A stretch of DNA of 64,000 nucleotides from Saprospiraceae bacterium (GCA_016713025.1 JADJPZ010000004.1:806001-870000), one strand, 5' to 3'; counted from the first letter of the stretch, positions 1-9,690 are shown. The notes: generated from the sequence alone by a model not told the origin. Numbers and translations are program-made.

Positions 1-129
1 CTAAGGAAAATTTTAAACATATTCTTAATCGAAGAGCTAAACACCACTTTTTAAATAAAAAAAACAAGGTAAAAAGGCTAAAGGAAATCAACCTTATGCC
101 CTGTTTATTTCATATTTACTCTATTTGCC

Positions 130-861
130 TTATTGCGTCTTCCTGATATTTAATCCGAATAAACCAAGCTTCACGCCTGTCTGGATGGTCAGACCACTCA
201 GTTGGGTATTGGTCAGATTGACTACAGAAGTATTGCTATCAGCATTATGAATATTGATTCTGTATCCAGCTCCGACAAAAAGCTTTCCGTATCTGAAGAG
301 GTTCAGGTCCAAATGAATTGCGGGTTGGACAAATGCAAAACGAGTTGAATTTATACTATGCTTACGATACCCAATTCTTTTATCATCATGTCCAAACCTA
401 CTACCATCACCATAGTGTATAGTTGCATTTATCGAATCTACAGATGCATTACCATACCCCGATGTAAGAGGAATAGAAATATGAACCAATTTGTGAGGAG
501 TAAAAGAATATTCAGCTCTTGCCCCTATACTCCGATATTGGAGTCGCAGGGCTTGATTTACATTGATATCTGTGGGGGTGAAATTTCTTTGATTGGTGAT
601 CATAGTGGCTCCTAATGCAAACTTCTTATTGATGATAGCCATCAATGAGCCTCCTCTCATTCCTGTGAATTCTCCTGCCAATTGACCGTATTGTACTTCC
701 GGAGCTATGTAAAGTCCGAGCGTGTTGATTTTGAAATTGGAAAAAAGTGTTTTGGTAGTATCACTGCTCACATTTACATTTTCTGTAACTTGTGCATTCG
801 AGTTGGTATAGGCTAAGATGAAAAATGCAGCGCTAAGTGCTATTAAAAATCTTTTTAACAT
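130..861 (-). CDS. Secreted outer-membrane-type protein, function unknown
   Basis: The 243-residue protein starts at an ATG (861) that opens a clear signal peptide (MLKRFLIALSAAFFILAY, then SNAQ as likely cleavage site). A longer in-frame extension upstream has no signal-peptide character and was rejected. The mature part alternates aromatic and polar residues in short strands and ends with an amphipathic strand, as in small outer-membrane beta barrels of Bacteroidota. It is divergent from the sigma-factor gene, sharing the intergenic region of about 155 bp, and could belong to that sigma factor's regulon, but this is inference. No enzyme motif was recognised. Confidence 0.7.
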   Translation of the reverse strand: MLKRFLIALSAAFFILAYTNSNAQVTENVNVSSDTTKTLFSNFKINTLGLYIAPEVQYGQLAGEFTGMRGGSLMAIINKKFALGATMITNQRNFTPTDINVNQALRLQYRSIGARAEYSFTPHKLVHISIPLTSGYGNASVDSINATIHYGDGSRFGHDDKRIGYRKHSINSTRFAFVQPAIHLDLNLFRYGKLFVGAGYRINIHNADSNTSVVNLTNTQLSGLTIQTGVKLGLFGLNIRKTQ

Positions 862-1016
862 GGATATAAATTTTAAAATTTGTAATGAAAATTGAATACC
901 ACAACAATACGCATCATCAATGGAAATGGTGTGGTGTGGAAAAAAATATATTGAAGTACCACACCATTTTGAAGTTATCTTCGTATAATTAACTAATATC
1001 AAAACCCATAAGTTGA

Positions 1017-1619
1017 TTGTTCCTTAATAAAAAAAATAGTTTTGACCCCAATGATATCAATAGTATCATTGCTGCTTGTCTGAGAAAAGAGAGACAAGCT
1101 CAACAAACATTGGTAGAACAATATCTGCCGTATGGCAAATCTATTTGTATTCTTTATTCTCAAAACACTTTGGATGTTGAAGAAATGGTCAATGATGGTT
1201 TTGTAAGGGTATTCACCAATCTTTTAAAATTTGATAGTTCAAGATCATTCAAATCATGGCTTAGGGCTATTTTTATCAATAGTTGTATTGACCATTATCG
1301 CAAAAATAAATCGTTTTCTTTGATGTCATCCATTGACGATGTACATGAGTTTGAACTGGATTATCAAACAAACGTCATAGACGAAATGGCTGCTGAGGAA
1401 CTTCTATCGGTGATTCAGGAATTAACACCCGTCTATCGTATGGTCTTCACACTTTATGTCGTAGAAGGATACAATCACAGAGAAATAGCTGATATGCTCG
1501 GAATACAGGAAGGCACATCAAAATCTAACCTGAGAGACGCTCGTACAAAACTTCAACAATTGGTTTACAAAAGATATGGTCATCATTATCACAAACTTAA
1601 AATCTTAAGGGCAAAATGA
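1017..1619 (+). CDS. RNA polymerase sigma factor, sigma-70/ECF family
   Basis: The 200-residue protein has the ECF layout: region 2 at about residues 25-95 (EEMVNDGFVRVF, then RSFKSWLRAIFINSCIDHYR) and region 4 at about 130-185 (VEGYNHREIADMLGIQEGTS, then SNLRDARTKLQQL). It directs RNA polymerase to a dedicated promoter set. The frame opens just after a TGA at 1014-1016, so the TTG at 1017 is the first usable start; no ATG fits. The stop overlaps the next gene by four bases (ATGA), so the pair is probably translationally coupled and the partner is probably its membrane regulator. Confidence 0.9.
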   Translation: MFLNKKNSFDPNDINSIIAACLRKERQAQQTLVEQYLPYGKSICILYSQNTLDVEEMVNDGFVRVFTNLLKFDSSRSFKSWLRAIFINSCIDHYRKNKSFSLMSSIDDVHEFELDYQTNVIDEMAAEELLSVIQELTPVYRMVFTLYVVEGYNHREIADMLGIQEGTSKSNLRDARTKLQQLVYKRYGHHYHKLKILRAK

Positions 1620-3040
1620 GAAAAGAAGACTTTGACAAATCCGTTAAAAATAAGTTACTCTCTATTAAGGAGGATGCTATCACTGCTATTGAAGTTCAAA
1701 ATGTATTGAATGTCATCAATCATAAGCCAGTAACCGTCAGATGGTACCAGAAGAATTTATTTAAGATATTTTCATTGAGTCTTATGGCAGCCTTAGTGGT
1801 AGGAGGATATTTTATTATTCAAAAATCTGGACATTTTACTAAAAATGATCCATTGAATGATGTCAAAGTTATTACTAAAAAAATTACACAACCATTACTA
1901 TCAAAAAATGAGGGTCACTCTTCAAACTTGTCAGCAAATCGAAATGAAGCATCAAAACATGAAATCCAACCAACGGACAACGGTATAAATCATCTCGAAA
2001 AGTCCATAAAAAAAGCTCCAACCACTGCCAAAACTTCATTACAATCTTCTATCCGTGAAAAGATCGGATTTATACATAATTACTTCAATGAAAGGGAGGG
2101 GAATAATGAAGTTTTCACCAGCCGGAATGTTCTAAAAACAGAAATAGATACTCAAGAGCTGACACAGCAAAATGAACAGATTAACCACATAAATTTGCAT
2201 CATTCTGAATCCAATCCCAGTTACAAAAAGGGAGAAAAAAATGCCATTGATGTCCCTGATAGTTTCGTTAGTATTGAAAATCCTAAACACAAGGGTGAAA
2301 ACGGTCAGGAAGATACTCGTGAACAGGAAGATGTCAAAGTCCTTGTAAAGGATATAACCTTATTATCAGCCAAACCACTGATGTTGCATTTTCCCGAGAG
2401 AGGATTTGACTTTCCAACTATACAAATCAGACCTTCGTCCAAAAACCAAAAGTGGGCAATTGGAATTACAGGTGTTATAGGTGATGTCCCGAATTACGCA
2501 GCAGGATTATTTGCTGAGTATCATCTGAATAAAAGATGGACAGTTATCTCAGGAATTGATTACGTGATGAAGGGAGGGAGGTCATATAATAATCCTGTCG
2601 TATATATAAATAAGACAGGTCTGGATTTTTACAATACTTACAGCGTCGTTTTTAAACCTGATCTGTTTAACATCCGAATCAAGGAAAACTATATAAGTGT
2701 GCCGCTGGCAGCGCGCTATTATCAGCCGATTTGGAAAAGGTACTCCACATTTGCAGGAGTTGGTATCAGGTACCAGTCGCTGAATATCCAGCAGGTATCT
2801 TATACACTATCTCCCTCAGGTACAGGTGATGCTATTGAAAAAACCTACATCAGAAGTGCCGACCAGGCCTTTCATAGACTTCTTTCACCTAGTGCTGAGC
2901 TCGGATTTTCTGCTGCTTTTGGTCGGTATAGTTTTCAGGCTTCTGGTCTGATCCGTACAGAACCTGATGGTGAAAACAAACACCATCCCGGTAATGAACC
3001 CAAGCCTGAGATTAGGGTATATTTTAGCAGGAAGTTTTGA
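1616..3040 (+). CDS. Anti-sigma-like single-pass protein with C-terminal beta-barrel domain
   Basis: The 474-residue protein starts with about 45 charged cytosolic residues (DFDKSVKNKLL), followed by one membrane segment at about 47-68 (FKIFSLSLMAALVVGGYFII). A long polar linker runs to about 270. The last 200 residues resemble a Bacteroidota outer-membrane barrel: WAIGITGVIGD, AGLFAEYHLNKRW and a terminal IRVYFSRKF strand. It overlaps the ECF sigma gene by four bases, the usual place for an anti-sigma factor. Similar sigma-linked proteins with one helix and an OMP-like C-terminus occur in Bacteroidota. Whether the barrel really reaches the outer membrane is unknown. Confidence 0.65.
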   Translation: MRKEDFDKSVKNKLLSIKEDAITAIEVQNVLNVINHKPVTVRWYQKNLFKIFSLSLMAALVVGGYFIIQKSGHFTKNDPLNDVKVITKKITQPLLSKNEGHSSNLSANRNEASKHEIQPTDNGINHLEKSIKKAPTTAKTSLQSSIREKIGFIHNYFNEREGNNEVFTSRNVLKTEIDTQELTQQNEQINHINLHHSESNPSYKKGEKNAIDVPDSFVSIENPKHKGENGQEDTREQEDVKVLVKDITLLSAKPLMLHFPERGFDFPTIQIRPSSKNQKWAIGITGVIGDVPNYAAGLFAEYHLNKRWTVISGIDYVMKGGRSYNNPVVYINKTGLDFYNTYSVVFKPDLFNIRIKENYISVPLAARYYQPIWKRYSTFAGVGIRYQSLNIQQVSYTLSPSGTGDAIEKTYIRSADQAFHRLLSPSAELGFSAAFGRYSFQASGLIRTEPDGENKHHPGNEPKPEIRVYFSRKF

Positions 3041-3199
3041 CAAAAGAGTGATAGGTTATCTGTAGTAAGCATGATTCTACTCGAATCAATTAATGATTTT
3101 TTACCCCTGTAATATCCTTTTTCTGATAACTACAATCCTGAATTTATTTAATATTTCACGGAAAAAGAAAAAATATTTTAAAAATATTAGTAAAAATAT

Positions 3200-3230
3200 A
3201 TTGATAAACAATAAATATATATTATCTTTG
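3200..3230 (+). promoter_or_regulatory. Bacteroidota-type promoter for the DUF2975/XRE operon
   Basis: A TATCTTTG (-7 type TAnnTTTG) at 3223-3230 is preceded, after 19 bases, by TTG at 3201-3203. This matches the Bacteroidota housekeeping promoter pattern, and the start codon follows at 3255. Confidence 0.65.
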
Positions 3231-3254
3231 CATTGTAATTAAAATTTAATTGTA

Positions 3255-3791
3255 ATGTCAAAGAAAAATGATTTAGTTTTAGATGTATTAAATGTATTGT
3301 CCTGGATAATTTTTATCGGACTATGTATAGAGGCCGGAGCGTTGCTTTTCAATTTTGTTTATACGCTTTTCAAGCCCATTGCCACCCACAATGTGTATAA
3401 AGGTCTCGACCTTGCAGATATGTATCAAAACCAGTTTAACCATTATGTGGGTATTATGAGTTTTGCCATTGTGCTGTCATTGCTGAAAGCATACTTGTTC
3501 TATCTTGTGGTTAAGATGTTTACGAAACTCAACCTGGTAAAGCCCTTTAGCATAGAAATAGCCAAACTGATAGAAAAGATAAGTTATGAAGCCTTCGCTA
3601 TTGCTATCGTTAGCATTGTGGCACACAAATACACCGCTAGACTCATTGAGTCAGGATATAAAGTGAGCCTGATTGAAGAATATTGGGATAATGTAGCAGC
3701 ATTTCTGATGATGGCGGCCATTGTCTTCGTCATATCGCAGATATTTAACAAAGGGATAGAAATTCAGAACGAAAACGATTTAACAGTATAA
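3255..3791 (+). CDS. DUF2975 family membrane protein
   Basis: The 178-residue protein has four hydrophobic segments at about residues 10-35, 62-85, 110-130 and 145-165. Its size, topology and position directly before a 68-residue Cro/C1-type regulator match the DUF2975/YozG-like pairs common in Bacteroidota and Firmicutes. The biochemical function of DUF2975 is not established. The HTH gene begins three bases after its stop, so the two form one transcript from the promoter at 3200-3230. Confidence 0.8.
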   Translation: MSKKNDLVLDVLNVLSWIIFIGLCIEAGALLFNFVYTLFKPIATHNVYKGLDLADMYQNQFNHYVGIMSFAIVLSLLKAYLFYLVVKMFTKLNLVKPFSIEIAKLIEKISYEAFAIAIVSIVAHKYTARLIESGYKVSLIEEYWDNVAAFLMMAAIVFVISQIFNKGIEIQNENDLTV

Positions 3792-3794
3792 ACC

Positions 3795-4001
3795 ATGCCC
3801 ATAATAGTAAATGTTGATGTTATGATGGCTAAGCGGAAAATGTCGCTCAACGAGCTATCGGAAAAAGTGGATTTAACACTTTCTAATCTTTCGATCCTGA
3901 AAACAGGAAAAGCCAAGGCCATAAGATTTAGCACACTTGAAGCCATTTGTCGGGCATTGGATTGTCAGCCGGGAGATATATTGGAGTATAGGAGTGAATG
4001 A
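3795..4001 (+). CDS. Small XRE/Cro-C1 family transcriptional regulator (YozG-like)
   Basis: The 68-residue protein is essentially one helix-turn-helix domain: a beta strand (MPIIVNVDVMMA), the HTH (MSLNELSEKVDLTLSNLSIL), and the closing CRALDCQPGDILEY typical of the YozG-like HTH_26 group. It lies three bases after the DUF2975 gene. In such pairs the HTH protein probably controls the operon, but targets are unknown. Confidence 0.85.
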   Translation: MPIIVNVDVMMAKRKMSLNELSEKVDLTLSNLSILKTGKAKAIRFSTLEAICRALDCQPGDILEYRSE

Positions 4002-4091
4002 CGGTTTGCTTTATGGCATATCTAATTATTGAAATAGTAATGAATTATTCAATAAACATAAAGATGATGTTGAATCTTAACCCTAATTATC

Positions 4092-4528
4092 ATGACAGTT
4101 GAACCAATCTCATTGATCAACTTAAATGACTTAACCCATTTATCCATAGAGCTATGGCCAGAATGTGATTTTGAAGAAGAGTTACAAAATTGGAAATCAG
4201 TATTGATGTCTTCAAATCAAATTTGCCTTCTTGCTAAATATAATAATGCTTATATTGGCTTCATCCATTTGTCCATTAGAATGATTATGTAGAAGGGGCG
4301 AGTAGGGAAGATACTGCCTATATTGAAGCATTATTTGTTAAACAAAAATGGAGACATAGCAGCTTTGCCACGGAGCTTTTGAAAAATGGTGAAACCTGGG
4401 CAAAGTCATCCGGAATATCACAAATTGCCTCTGATACTGAAGTAGAAAATGTAGAGAGTATCGCATTTTACAAAAAAGCAGGATTCAGTGAAGTAAATAG
4501 GGTAGTTTGTTTTATTAAGGATTTGTAA
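4092..4528 (+). pseudogene. AAC(6')-like GNAT acetyltransferase, frameshifted
   Basis: The first frame (4092-4292) gives residues resembling the start of aminoglycoside 6'-N-acetyltransferases (LWPECDFEEELQNW, LAKYNNAYIGFIHLSIR). After about 4280 the similarity continues one frame over: NDYVEGAS, then YIEALFVKQKWRHSSFATEL, and a C-terminal IAFYKKAGFSEVNRVVCF, ending at the stop 4526-4528. One missing A in AGAATG near 4280 explains the break. The family acetylates aminoglycosides or other amines from acetyl-CoA. The copy as assembled cannot make the full enzyme. It is either a pseudogene or a sequencing deletion. Confidence 0.8.
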
Positions 4529-4833
4529 GTTTTGAAAATTTCTATATAAAAAAAATAAAAAAAATGTCTTGATCGGAAAAGAAACGTCCCGAAAGATTAA
4601 GCATAACTTGACATGATACGACGAAAAATATACTGCCGAACAAAATAAAATTCTCCACTTAGAGCCAAATGATAAAAGTTTAAACATCCTCTAATCAAAT
4701 ACAATAAATTAGAGCTTTTTAGGCACAAAAAATAGGTGTACAGATTAAATACACTTCAGTTGGCAGAAAATGGATGTGTTGGTTTTAAAAGTAGATAATT
4801 TTGTTTTACTTTTACAGCAAGAAACTAACCATT
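4529..4833. other. Intergenic stretch without recognisable features
   Basis: This is AT-rich sequence between two decayed genes. The short open frames here show no family resemblance, and no repeat, hairpin or promoter stood out. Confidence 0.5.
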
Positions 4834-5283
4834 GTGAAATTTACAGAATCACAAATTTAATCTATCGCACCTGACGACGCATCGCTCAAGGCTGGCAAGG
4901 CATTGTCTGGCAAAAATCAGTGGCTTACTGCTAGTTTTACCGAAAGATCACTATGGGGAGAGATCAAAGGAAGTGGATCGAAGCCATATCAGACCCAAGT
5001 AGATATCCACAATATTGCCTTCAAATGTAGTTGTCCATCCCGCAAATTTCCTTGCAAACATGGTATCGGACTCATGCTTTTGTGGGCCAATGATCCGTCA
5101 GCAGTAACAGCTGGCACCGAACCATCTTGGGTAGCAGAATGGATGGACAAAAGGGTAGCCAAAGCTGAAAAGCCCTCCGAACCAAAAGAACAATCCGAAG
5201 AAGACATTGCCAAATCCGAAAAATCCAAACAAAAGCGAGCCGATGATCATATGATGTCCGTAGAAGCTGGTGTGGAAGAGTTG
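4834..5283 (+). pseudogene. SWIM zinc-finger protein, nonsense codon and truncated 3' end
   Basis: Reading from GTG 4834 gives VKFTESQI, an in-frame TAA at 4858-4860, then SIAPDDASLKAGKAL and a long open frame. The zinc-binding SWIM motif is visible (FKCSCPSRKFPCKHGIGLML; C-x-C...C-x-H). Intact relatives begin with a leucine where this TAA stands (TTA to TAA). At about 5283, after VEAGVEEL, the sequence switches to the antisense of an FAD oxidoreductase, so the C-terminal half is lost. SWIM proteins of this type often sit next to MoxR/VWA genes; none is here. It is a true relic, with a substitution plus a rearrangement junction. Confidence 0.85.
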
Positions 5284-5868
5284 ACCCCCACCGACCCATT
5301 TATCACCTGCGGTATCAAAAACTATGGCTTCATTTTCAGTTTCATAAATATCTACTATACGTTTTCCGAAGATCAGCTTAAGTCCAAGTCCTTGGACCAG
5401 GTAGTTAGTGATAGCGGGTATGGTTTTCCTACTGTCTGCATTGATTTCATCAGGAAAAAATAGTGCTCCTTTGACATAACTATCTTTGAGCATAGGATAT
5501 TTTTCTTTACACTGTTGCGCGGTGATCAGCTGAGATGGATATGCGTTTGCCGTATTGATATGGTGCAGCTCTTCTATGAGTGTCATTTCATCTTCGTCAG
5601 AAGCTATATAAATACTACCTTCCTTTCGCACGAAGATATCAGTATTTGCAGCTATGTCCAGATAATGTTTTGTAGAAGCAATACCATATTTTTGCCACTC
5701 CACACCAAACCCTGACGGCACTACCTGACCAAAATTAAGAATACTGGCTCCCATAGCCTGATAGTTTTTTTCAATCATCAATACTTTTAGGCCTTTTTTA
5801 AGTGCGTGGTAAGCGTGAGACAAGCCAAGTATGCCACCACCGATAACGATAAGGTCGTGCTTAAACAT
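5284..5868 (-). pseudogene. FAD-dependent oxidoreductase, TIGR03364-like, 3'-truncated
   Basis: The N-terminal 195 residues are clear: the dinucleotide-binding motif DLIVIGGGILGLSHAYHAL, then LKVLMIEKN, GASILNFGQV and IYIASDEDE. The family (DAO-type, linked to phosphonate or aminophosphonate breakdown) is normally near 370-380 residues. After DKWVGGG the frame runs into antisense SWIM-gene sequence at about 5283. The start codon overlaps the DUF5690 gene by eight bases, so it was the last gene of that operon. The substrate half is missing, so activity is unlikely. Confidence 0.85.
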
Positions 5869-7183
5869 ATTTTTGCTGAAGATTTATATCTGATACCATA
5901 CTTTTTCCATGATCCGATTTATGAAGTAATGCAACTATCCAGATATGCGTGAGAATCATAATCATGACACCTATGATGCCAGCTACAACACACAATACAG
6001 TATAGAACTGTAGCCAGGAAATGCTTTGATTACCAAAATTTTTGTACAAAAGAATCCCCACACTACTCAGATAGCCAAATGCATCCACGATGTATATAAA
6101 AAATCCTACGTTTGCAGTGATCCTGAATGCCCCGATCAATCTGTCAAAAAGGATACCATTGTACAATATATAGGGTACAAATAAACCCACACCTGTAATC
6201 ATCATCCACAACATACCACTCAGATTTCCCGTGTAAAATGCCAGTGTCGCCAAAACCAAAAGGACCAAACCAGCAATTGTCAACCAGAGATTGAGCAGCA
6301 AAGCTTTTTTGTTGTCTTTAATTCTGTAAAGTGCACCCAAAAGTATAAGTAGCAGCACAGTAGCAGGAATTTCTGATGTGGTATAGACTGATGCATCATC
6401 TCCATAACCTAGTCCTTTCCATATTTCTACCCCAAAATTATCCCTGACATCTCTGATCATAGTCAGAATGATATATCCCAAGATAAAGAGTACCAACACA
6501 CCGCCAAAGTTTTTAATAATCGTTCTTCTTTCCAATGGAGACATTGGAAGTCTTTGTACGCGTTGCTCCATATCCGATTTGTTTTGAGCCGGTATCATAG
6601 TCAGCATCCATACAAACAGCAATGTCAATGGCACAAAAATGCAACCAATCATCATGGGCATCATTTTTTCAGAAATACCAGACTTAACCCAATATTGTCC
6701 TAGCGTTTTGGCCACTCCTGATGTAAAGATAAAATTGGCGCTCAGAATTACAGTCAGCAACTCAGTAATGCTACGTCCTTCTAAGTATTGAAAAACTACT
6801 CCCCAAATCAATCCTAATGCCAGACCATTGATAAATAACCACAACATACTCCATACCGGACTACTAAAGTAAAATAGACTCAAACCCGTCAAAGCTAAGC
6901 CAATCAACCCGATGTAATAATTTGCTCGGCTATCAGGCTTCATGGATGAGATAATGCGGATACCTAAAAACTTGGAACACGCATAACCGGCCACTTGTGA
7001 GACGATTAACACAATCTTATAATCCAGTCCAAAGAGCATTTGCCCTTCAAATAGAGCAGCAGCATATGGTTTTCGATACATATACATACAGAAGTAAGCT
7101 CCAAATGCAGCCATACTTGCCCATAGTGTTAAAAAAACCGGATGAGCTGACATCTGATGGTGCAGGTACGTCCTAATTTTCAC
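5861..7183 (-). CDS. DUF5690 family membrane transporter
   Basis: The 440-residue protein has about twelve hydrophobic segments in an MFS-like arrangement. The opening (FLTLWASMAAFGAYFCMYMY, then RKPYAA) recalls the organophosphate:phosphate antiporter group of MFS. In Bacteroidota this family sits with a phosphonatase-like hydrolase and a TIGR03364 oxidoreductase, as here, so a phosphonate-type import role is plausible but unproven. The start overlaps the stop of the upstream HAD gene by four bases, and the end overlaps the oxidoreductase start. It is the only intact member of its operon. Confidence 0.8.
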   Translation of the reverse strand: MKIRTYLHHQMSAHPVFLTLWASMAAFGAYFCMYMYRKPYAAALFEGQMLFGLDYKIVLIVSQVAGYACSKFLGIRIISSMKPDSRANYYIGLIGLALTGLSLFYFSSPVWSMLWLFINGLALGLIWGVVFQYLEGRSITELLTVILSANFIFTSGVAKTLGQYWVKSGISEKMMPMMIGCIFVPLTLLFVWMLTMIPAQNKSDMEQRVQRLPMSPLERRTIIKNFGGVLVLFILGYIILTMIRDVRDNFGVEIWKGLGYGDDASVYTTSEIPATVLLLILLGALYRIKDNKKALLLNLWLTIAGLVLLVLATLAFYTGNLSGMLWMMITGVGLFVPYILYNGILFDRLIGAFRITANVGFFIYIVDAFGYLSSVGILLYKNFGNQSISWLQFYTVLCVVAGIIGVMIMILTHIWIVALLHKSDHGKSMVSDINLQQKYV

Positions 7184-7873
7184 AAAGTATTGTTTACGAA
7201 ATCAATGATTTCTATCAGCTCCCTCAAATGATGAATGATATAATCCGGTGTCGCTGTACTTAAAATAGCTGCAGACTGTGCCCCTGTAGTGATGCCTATA
7301 CTGTATTTCACTTTAGCGTTTTTACCTTCTTCTATATCGACTACAGAATCTCCTACTTTGATACATTCCCATGGTTTGATTTGATATTGATGTAATGCAT
7401 AATGTATCATATCCGGTGCAGGTCTGCTGTGGGCGACCATATCTGCAGTAACCAATAAATCGATATCCCGGCCAGGAATGATATTTACCTTTTGCAGGAT
7501 ATCAGAAGCAACAGCATGCGTATATCCTGTATTGAATACCACCTTAATGTCTCTTTTATGCAAAAAAATACAAGAGCGCTTTAACCCCTTCAAACAGTTT
7601 CATCTGTATGGTACTATATGCTTCTTCGAGCAGTGTAGTAAATGATTGGTAGATTTCCTGAGCTATAGCTTCATCAGGTATTTCGTTTAAAACTTCGGCA
7701 TATACAGTTTTGATGGCATCCAATTTTTCCTTACCGGCACCATGCATCAGAACAGTCTCCAGTTCTACAACTATCTTATGATCGACAAACGCTTTGGTCA
7801 CACATTTATAGACCATATTATCTTCGTCGATCGTAGTACCAGCCATATCAAAAACGACCATTTTTATCATCAC
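7180..7873 (-). pseudogene. Phosphonatase-like HAD hydrolase (TIGR03351-like), frameshifted
   Basis: The first frame (7873 to 7556) gives the HAD nucleophile motif MVVFDMAGTTIDEDNMVY and the phosphonatase-like cap (LMHGAGKEKLDAI). The second frame (7593 to 7180) continues with KRDIKVVFNTGYTHAV and the motif-IV region KVGDSVVDIEEGKNAKV. The switch lies in a run of seven A at 7562-7568; six would restore one gene of about 230 residues. The family hydrolyses small phosphonates or related phospho compounds. The four-base overlap with DUF5690 indicates an operon. The frameshift could be a real slip or a homopolymer read error. Confidence 0.8.
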
Positions 7874-8041
7874 AAAGGTTTATTTGGTTATAAGCCACAA
7901 ATTTGATATTTTGTGATGAGCTAATGATGTGATCTCAGGTTATGTATTTGTTATATTTACATTAAGGGAAGGTGATGGCGTGATGAAAAGTATTGATTTT
8001 CTTAGGTGTATATAAATCAGAAATACACTAATCAATATACT

Positions 8042-9346
8042 TCACTTTATACTCAACAAAGTTTTTGCAATACTTTCAGTTAGTTCCGTGCTGACCTGTA
8101 CATCTGCTGCAAATTTAGGCCATTGAGAGATGGTGTGGTATATTTCAGAGATGATGCTCTTTGATTTTTTACATTTGATGGATTCCCCTACGGCCATTAG
8201 GTCATCTTTCGAAATATTATTTCTTTTGTTGTTGATGCTCAAAGCATGTTGACTCACCCATTCGCTTCCAGGGCGGTAAGCATGGCAGATATCGTATGCA
8301 GGTGTTAATTCCCATTTTTCATCTTTTTTTAATCTGAAAGCAAAATTTTTGGTGTGGTCGTCACAATTTCGAGCTATGACATTAAAAATCATTCGTCTAT
8401 ACATTTGCTCCATGTCTTGGTAAGTCAATTTTAGCTCCCTCATAGTTTGGAATAACTGTTCATAACTAAAACTATTCACCATGTTGAAATCAAAATGTTT
8501 AAGGGCACAAAATGTCTGAATATGATGCTTGGTCGCACCACCTTCACGGTCAAATCGTTTGGTCATAAAATGAGCCCTACCATTTTCTTTTAATAGTCGA
8601 GATGGCATCATATCTATTCCACAAGCTACAGCCATATTGTAATAAGCCATTTCCACTCTACCATATCCTTTACTTTTTCCTAGTTGGACATCGCTGACGT
8701 TGTCCAATTTTATCAACCAATGTTCAAATCCATTTGGCGCAATTGTTTGACCTGACTTCACTTCCCCCGTTTTTTCATTATACGCGATGACTGCTTTTGG
8801 GCGAGCACCACCAGCTGATGTGCCTATTTTCAAAATCTCCAATACTGCTTTTTCTTCATCCTTTTTGAGATTTGTAGTAAAAGATTCTCTTTTGGTAAGC
8901 ATTTTTTGGGCGATGTCCACGAGACTATTTATCTCAATAGAAAATGCCTTTTTACTATCGCTCATCGTAGCAGGTTCAAACTCTAGTGCGCCCATGCCTC
9001 TATTTCCTATGAAGCACAACATTTCTACAGGGTTCATGCTGTCTTGTGGACGTCCTTGTTGGGCTAACCAAATATTGATCAACTGATTTCCATATTTGTC
9101 GGGTAGTACATCAGCTAATAAGCCGGGCATTCCTTTGAAAGTATCGTAGTCTGCATTTTTGTTTCTACGTAGTTCAGGGAATGTAAATATTCTATTTGCA
9201 GATGCAATAGGAAGCTTTAAGGGAGCTAAATCCCATTGGAGTTTTTTAAATTTAGAATCAAACTCAAAACTTGCAAAACCTTTCTTCTCGTCCCAGGAAA
9301 CAGCTCCTACAAGTTCTCCCCATATTTTCACGAATGCCGTATTCAT
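8042..9346 (-). CDS. hipA: HipA-family serine/threonine kinase toxin
   Basis: The 434-residue protein is a full-length HipA: an N-terminal subdomain (MNTAFVKIWGELVGAVSW), the glycine-rich loop GTSAGGARPKAVIA near residue 185, the strand HWLIKLD, MTKRFDREGG, the catalytic segment NVIARNCDDHTKNFAF and ELTPAYDICHAY with the metal-binding D. E. coli HipA phosphorylates glutamyl-tRNA synthetase; the target here is unknown. Its ATG lies inside the 3' end of the hipB frame, so translation is coupled. All catalytic residues appear present. Confidence 0.9.
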   Translation of the reverse strand: MNTAFVKIWGELVGAVSWDEKKGFASFEFDSKFKKLQWDLAPLKLPIASANRIFTFPELRRNKNADYDTFKGMPGLLADVLPDKYGNQLINIWLAQQGRPQDSMNPVEMLCFIGNRGMGALEFEPATMSDSKKAFSIEINSLVDIAQKMLTKRESFTTNLKKDEEKAVLEILKIGTSAGGARPKAVIAYNEKTGEVKSGQTIAPNGFEHWLIKLDNVSDVQLGKSKGYGRVEMAYYNMAVACGIDMMPSRLLKENGRAHFMTKRFDREGGATKHHIQTFCALKHFDFNMVNSFSYEQLFQTMRELKLTYQDMEQMYRRMIFNVIARNCDDHTKNFAFRLKKDEKWELTPAYDICHAYRPGSEWVSQHALSINNKRNNISKDDLMAVGESIKCKKSKSIISEIYHTISQWPKFAADVQVSTELTESIAKTLLSIK

Positions 9347-9689
9347 AATTCCACTTTATATCTTTTTCATCTGATTTGCCACTAGCTCTTTTGCGTTTAG
9401 TTTGTTCCATTTTTGCCAAAGCTAGTGGACTAATGGTTTGTGACACTGTAAAAATTTCCATTACATGCAATAAATCCAATACTCTCAACACTTGAATAAA
9501 AGTAGCCAAAGTGACCGTTTCACCACGCTCCAATAAACTTAATGTAGAGCGGCTAATCCCTGCAGCTTTAGCCAATGTATCTTGTGTTTTGTTTTGCTCC
9601 ATGCGATGGTGTCTGATAAATACACCAATATGCTCTGCCAAAGCATGATCACTCATGGAGTCCCAATTTGTGTATGATAAACCAGTCAT
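9264..9689 (-). CDS. hipB: HipB-like XRE antitoxin
   Basis: A helix-turn-helix protein (DHALAEHIGVFIRHHRMEQN, then KTQDTLAKAAGISRSTLSLL) that should neutralise the adjacent HipA and repress the operon. The frame opens at a TTG (9698), but the ATG at 9689 or the one at 9656 (MSDHALAEH) is likelier. The C-terminus from about 9346 on runs 83 bases into hipA in another frame. That tail is unlike HipB proteins. One extra A in the GAAAAAG near 9376-9380 would instead end the gene at an ATGA overlap with hipA, so the tail may be an indel artefact. Confidence 0.85.
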   Translation of the reverse strand: MTGLSYTNWDSMSDHALAEHIGVFIRHHRMEQNKTQDTLAKAAGISRSTLSLLERGETVTLATFIQVLRVLDLLHVMEIFTVSQTISPLALAKMEQTKRKRASGKSDEKDIKWNYEYGIRENMGRTCRSCFLGREERFCKF

Positions 9690-9690
9690 A

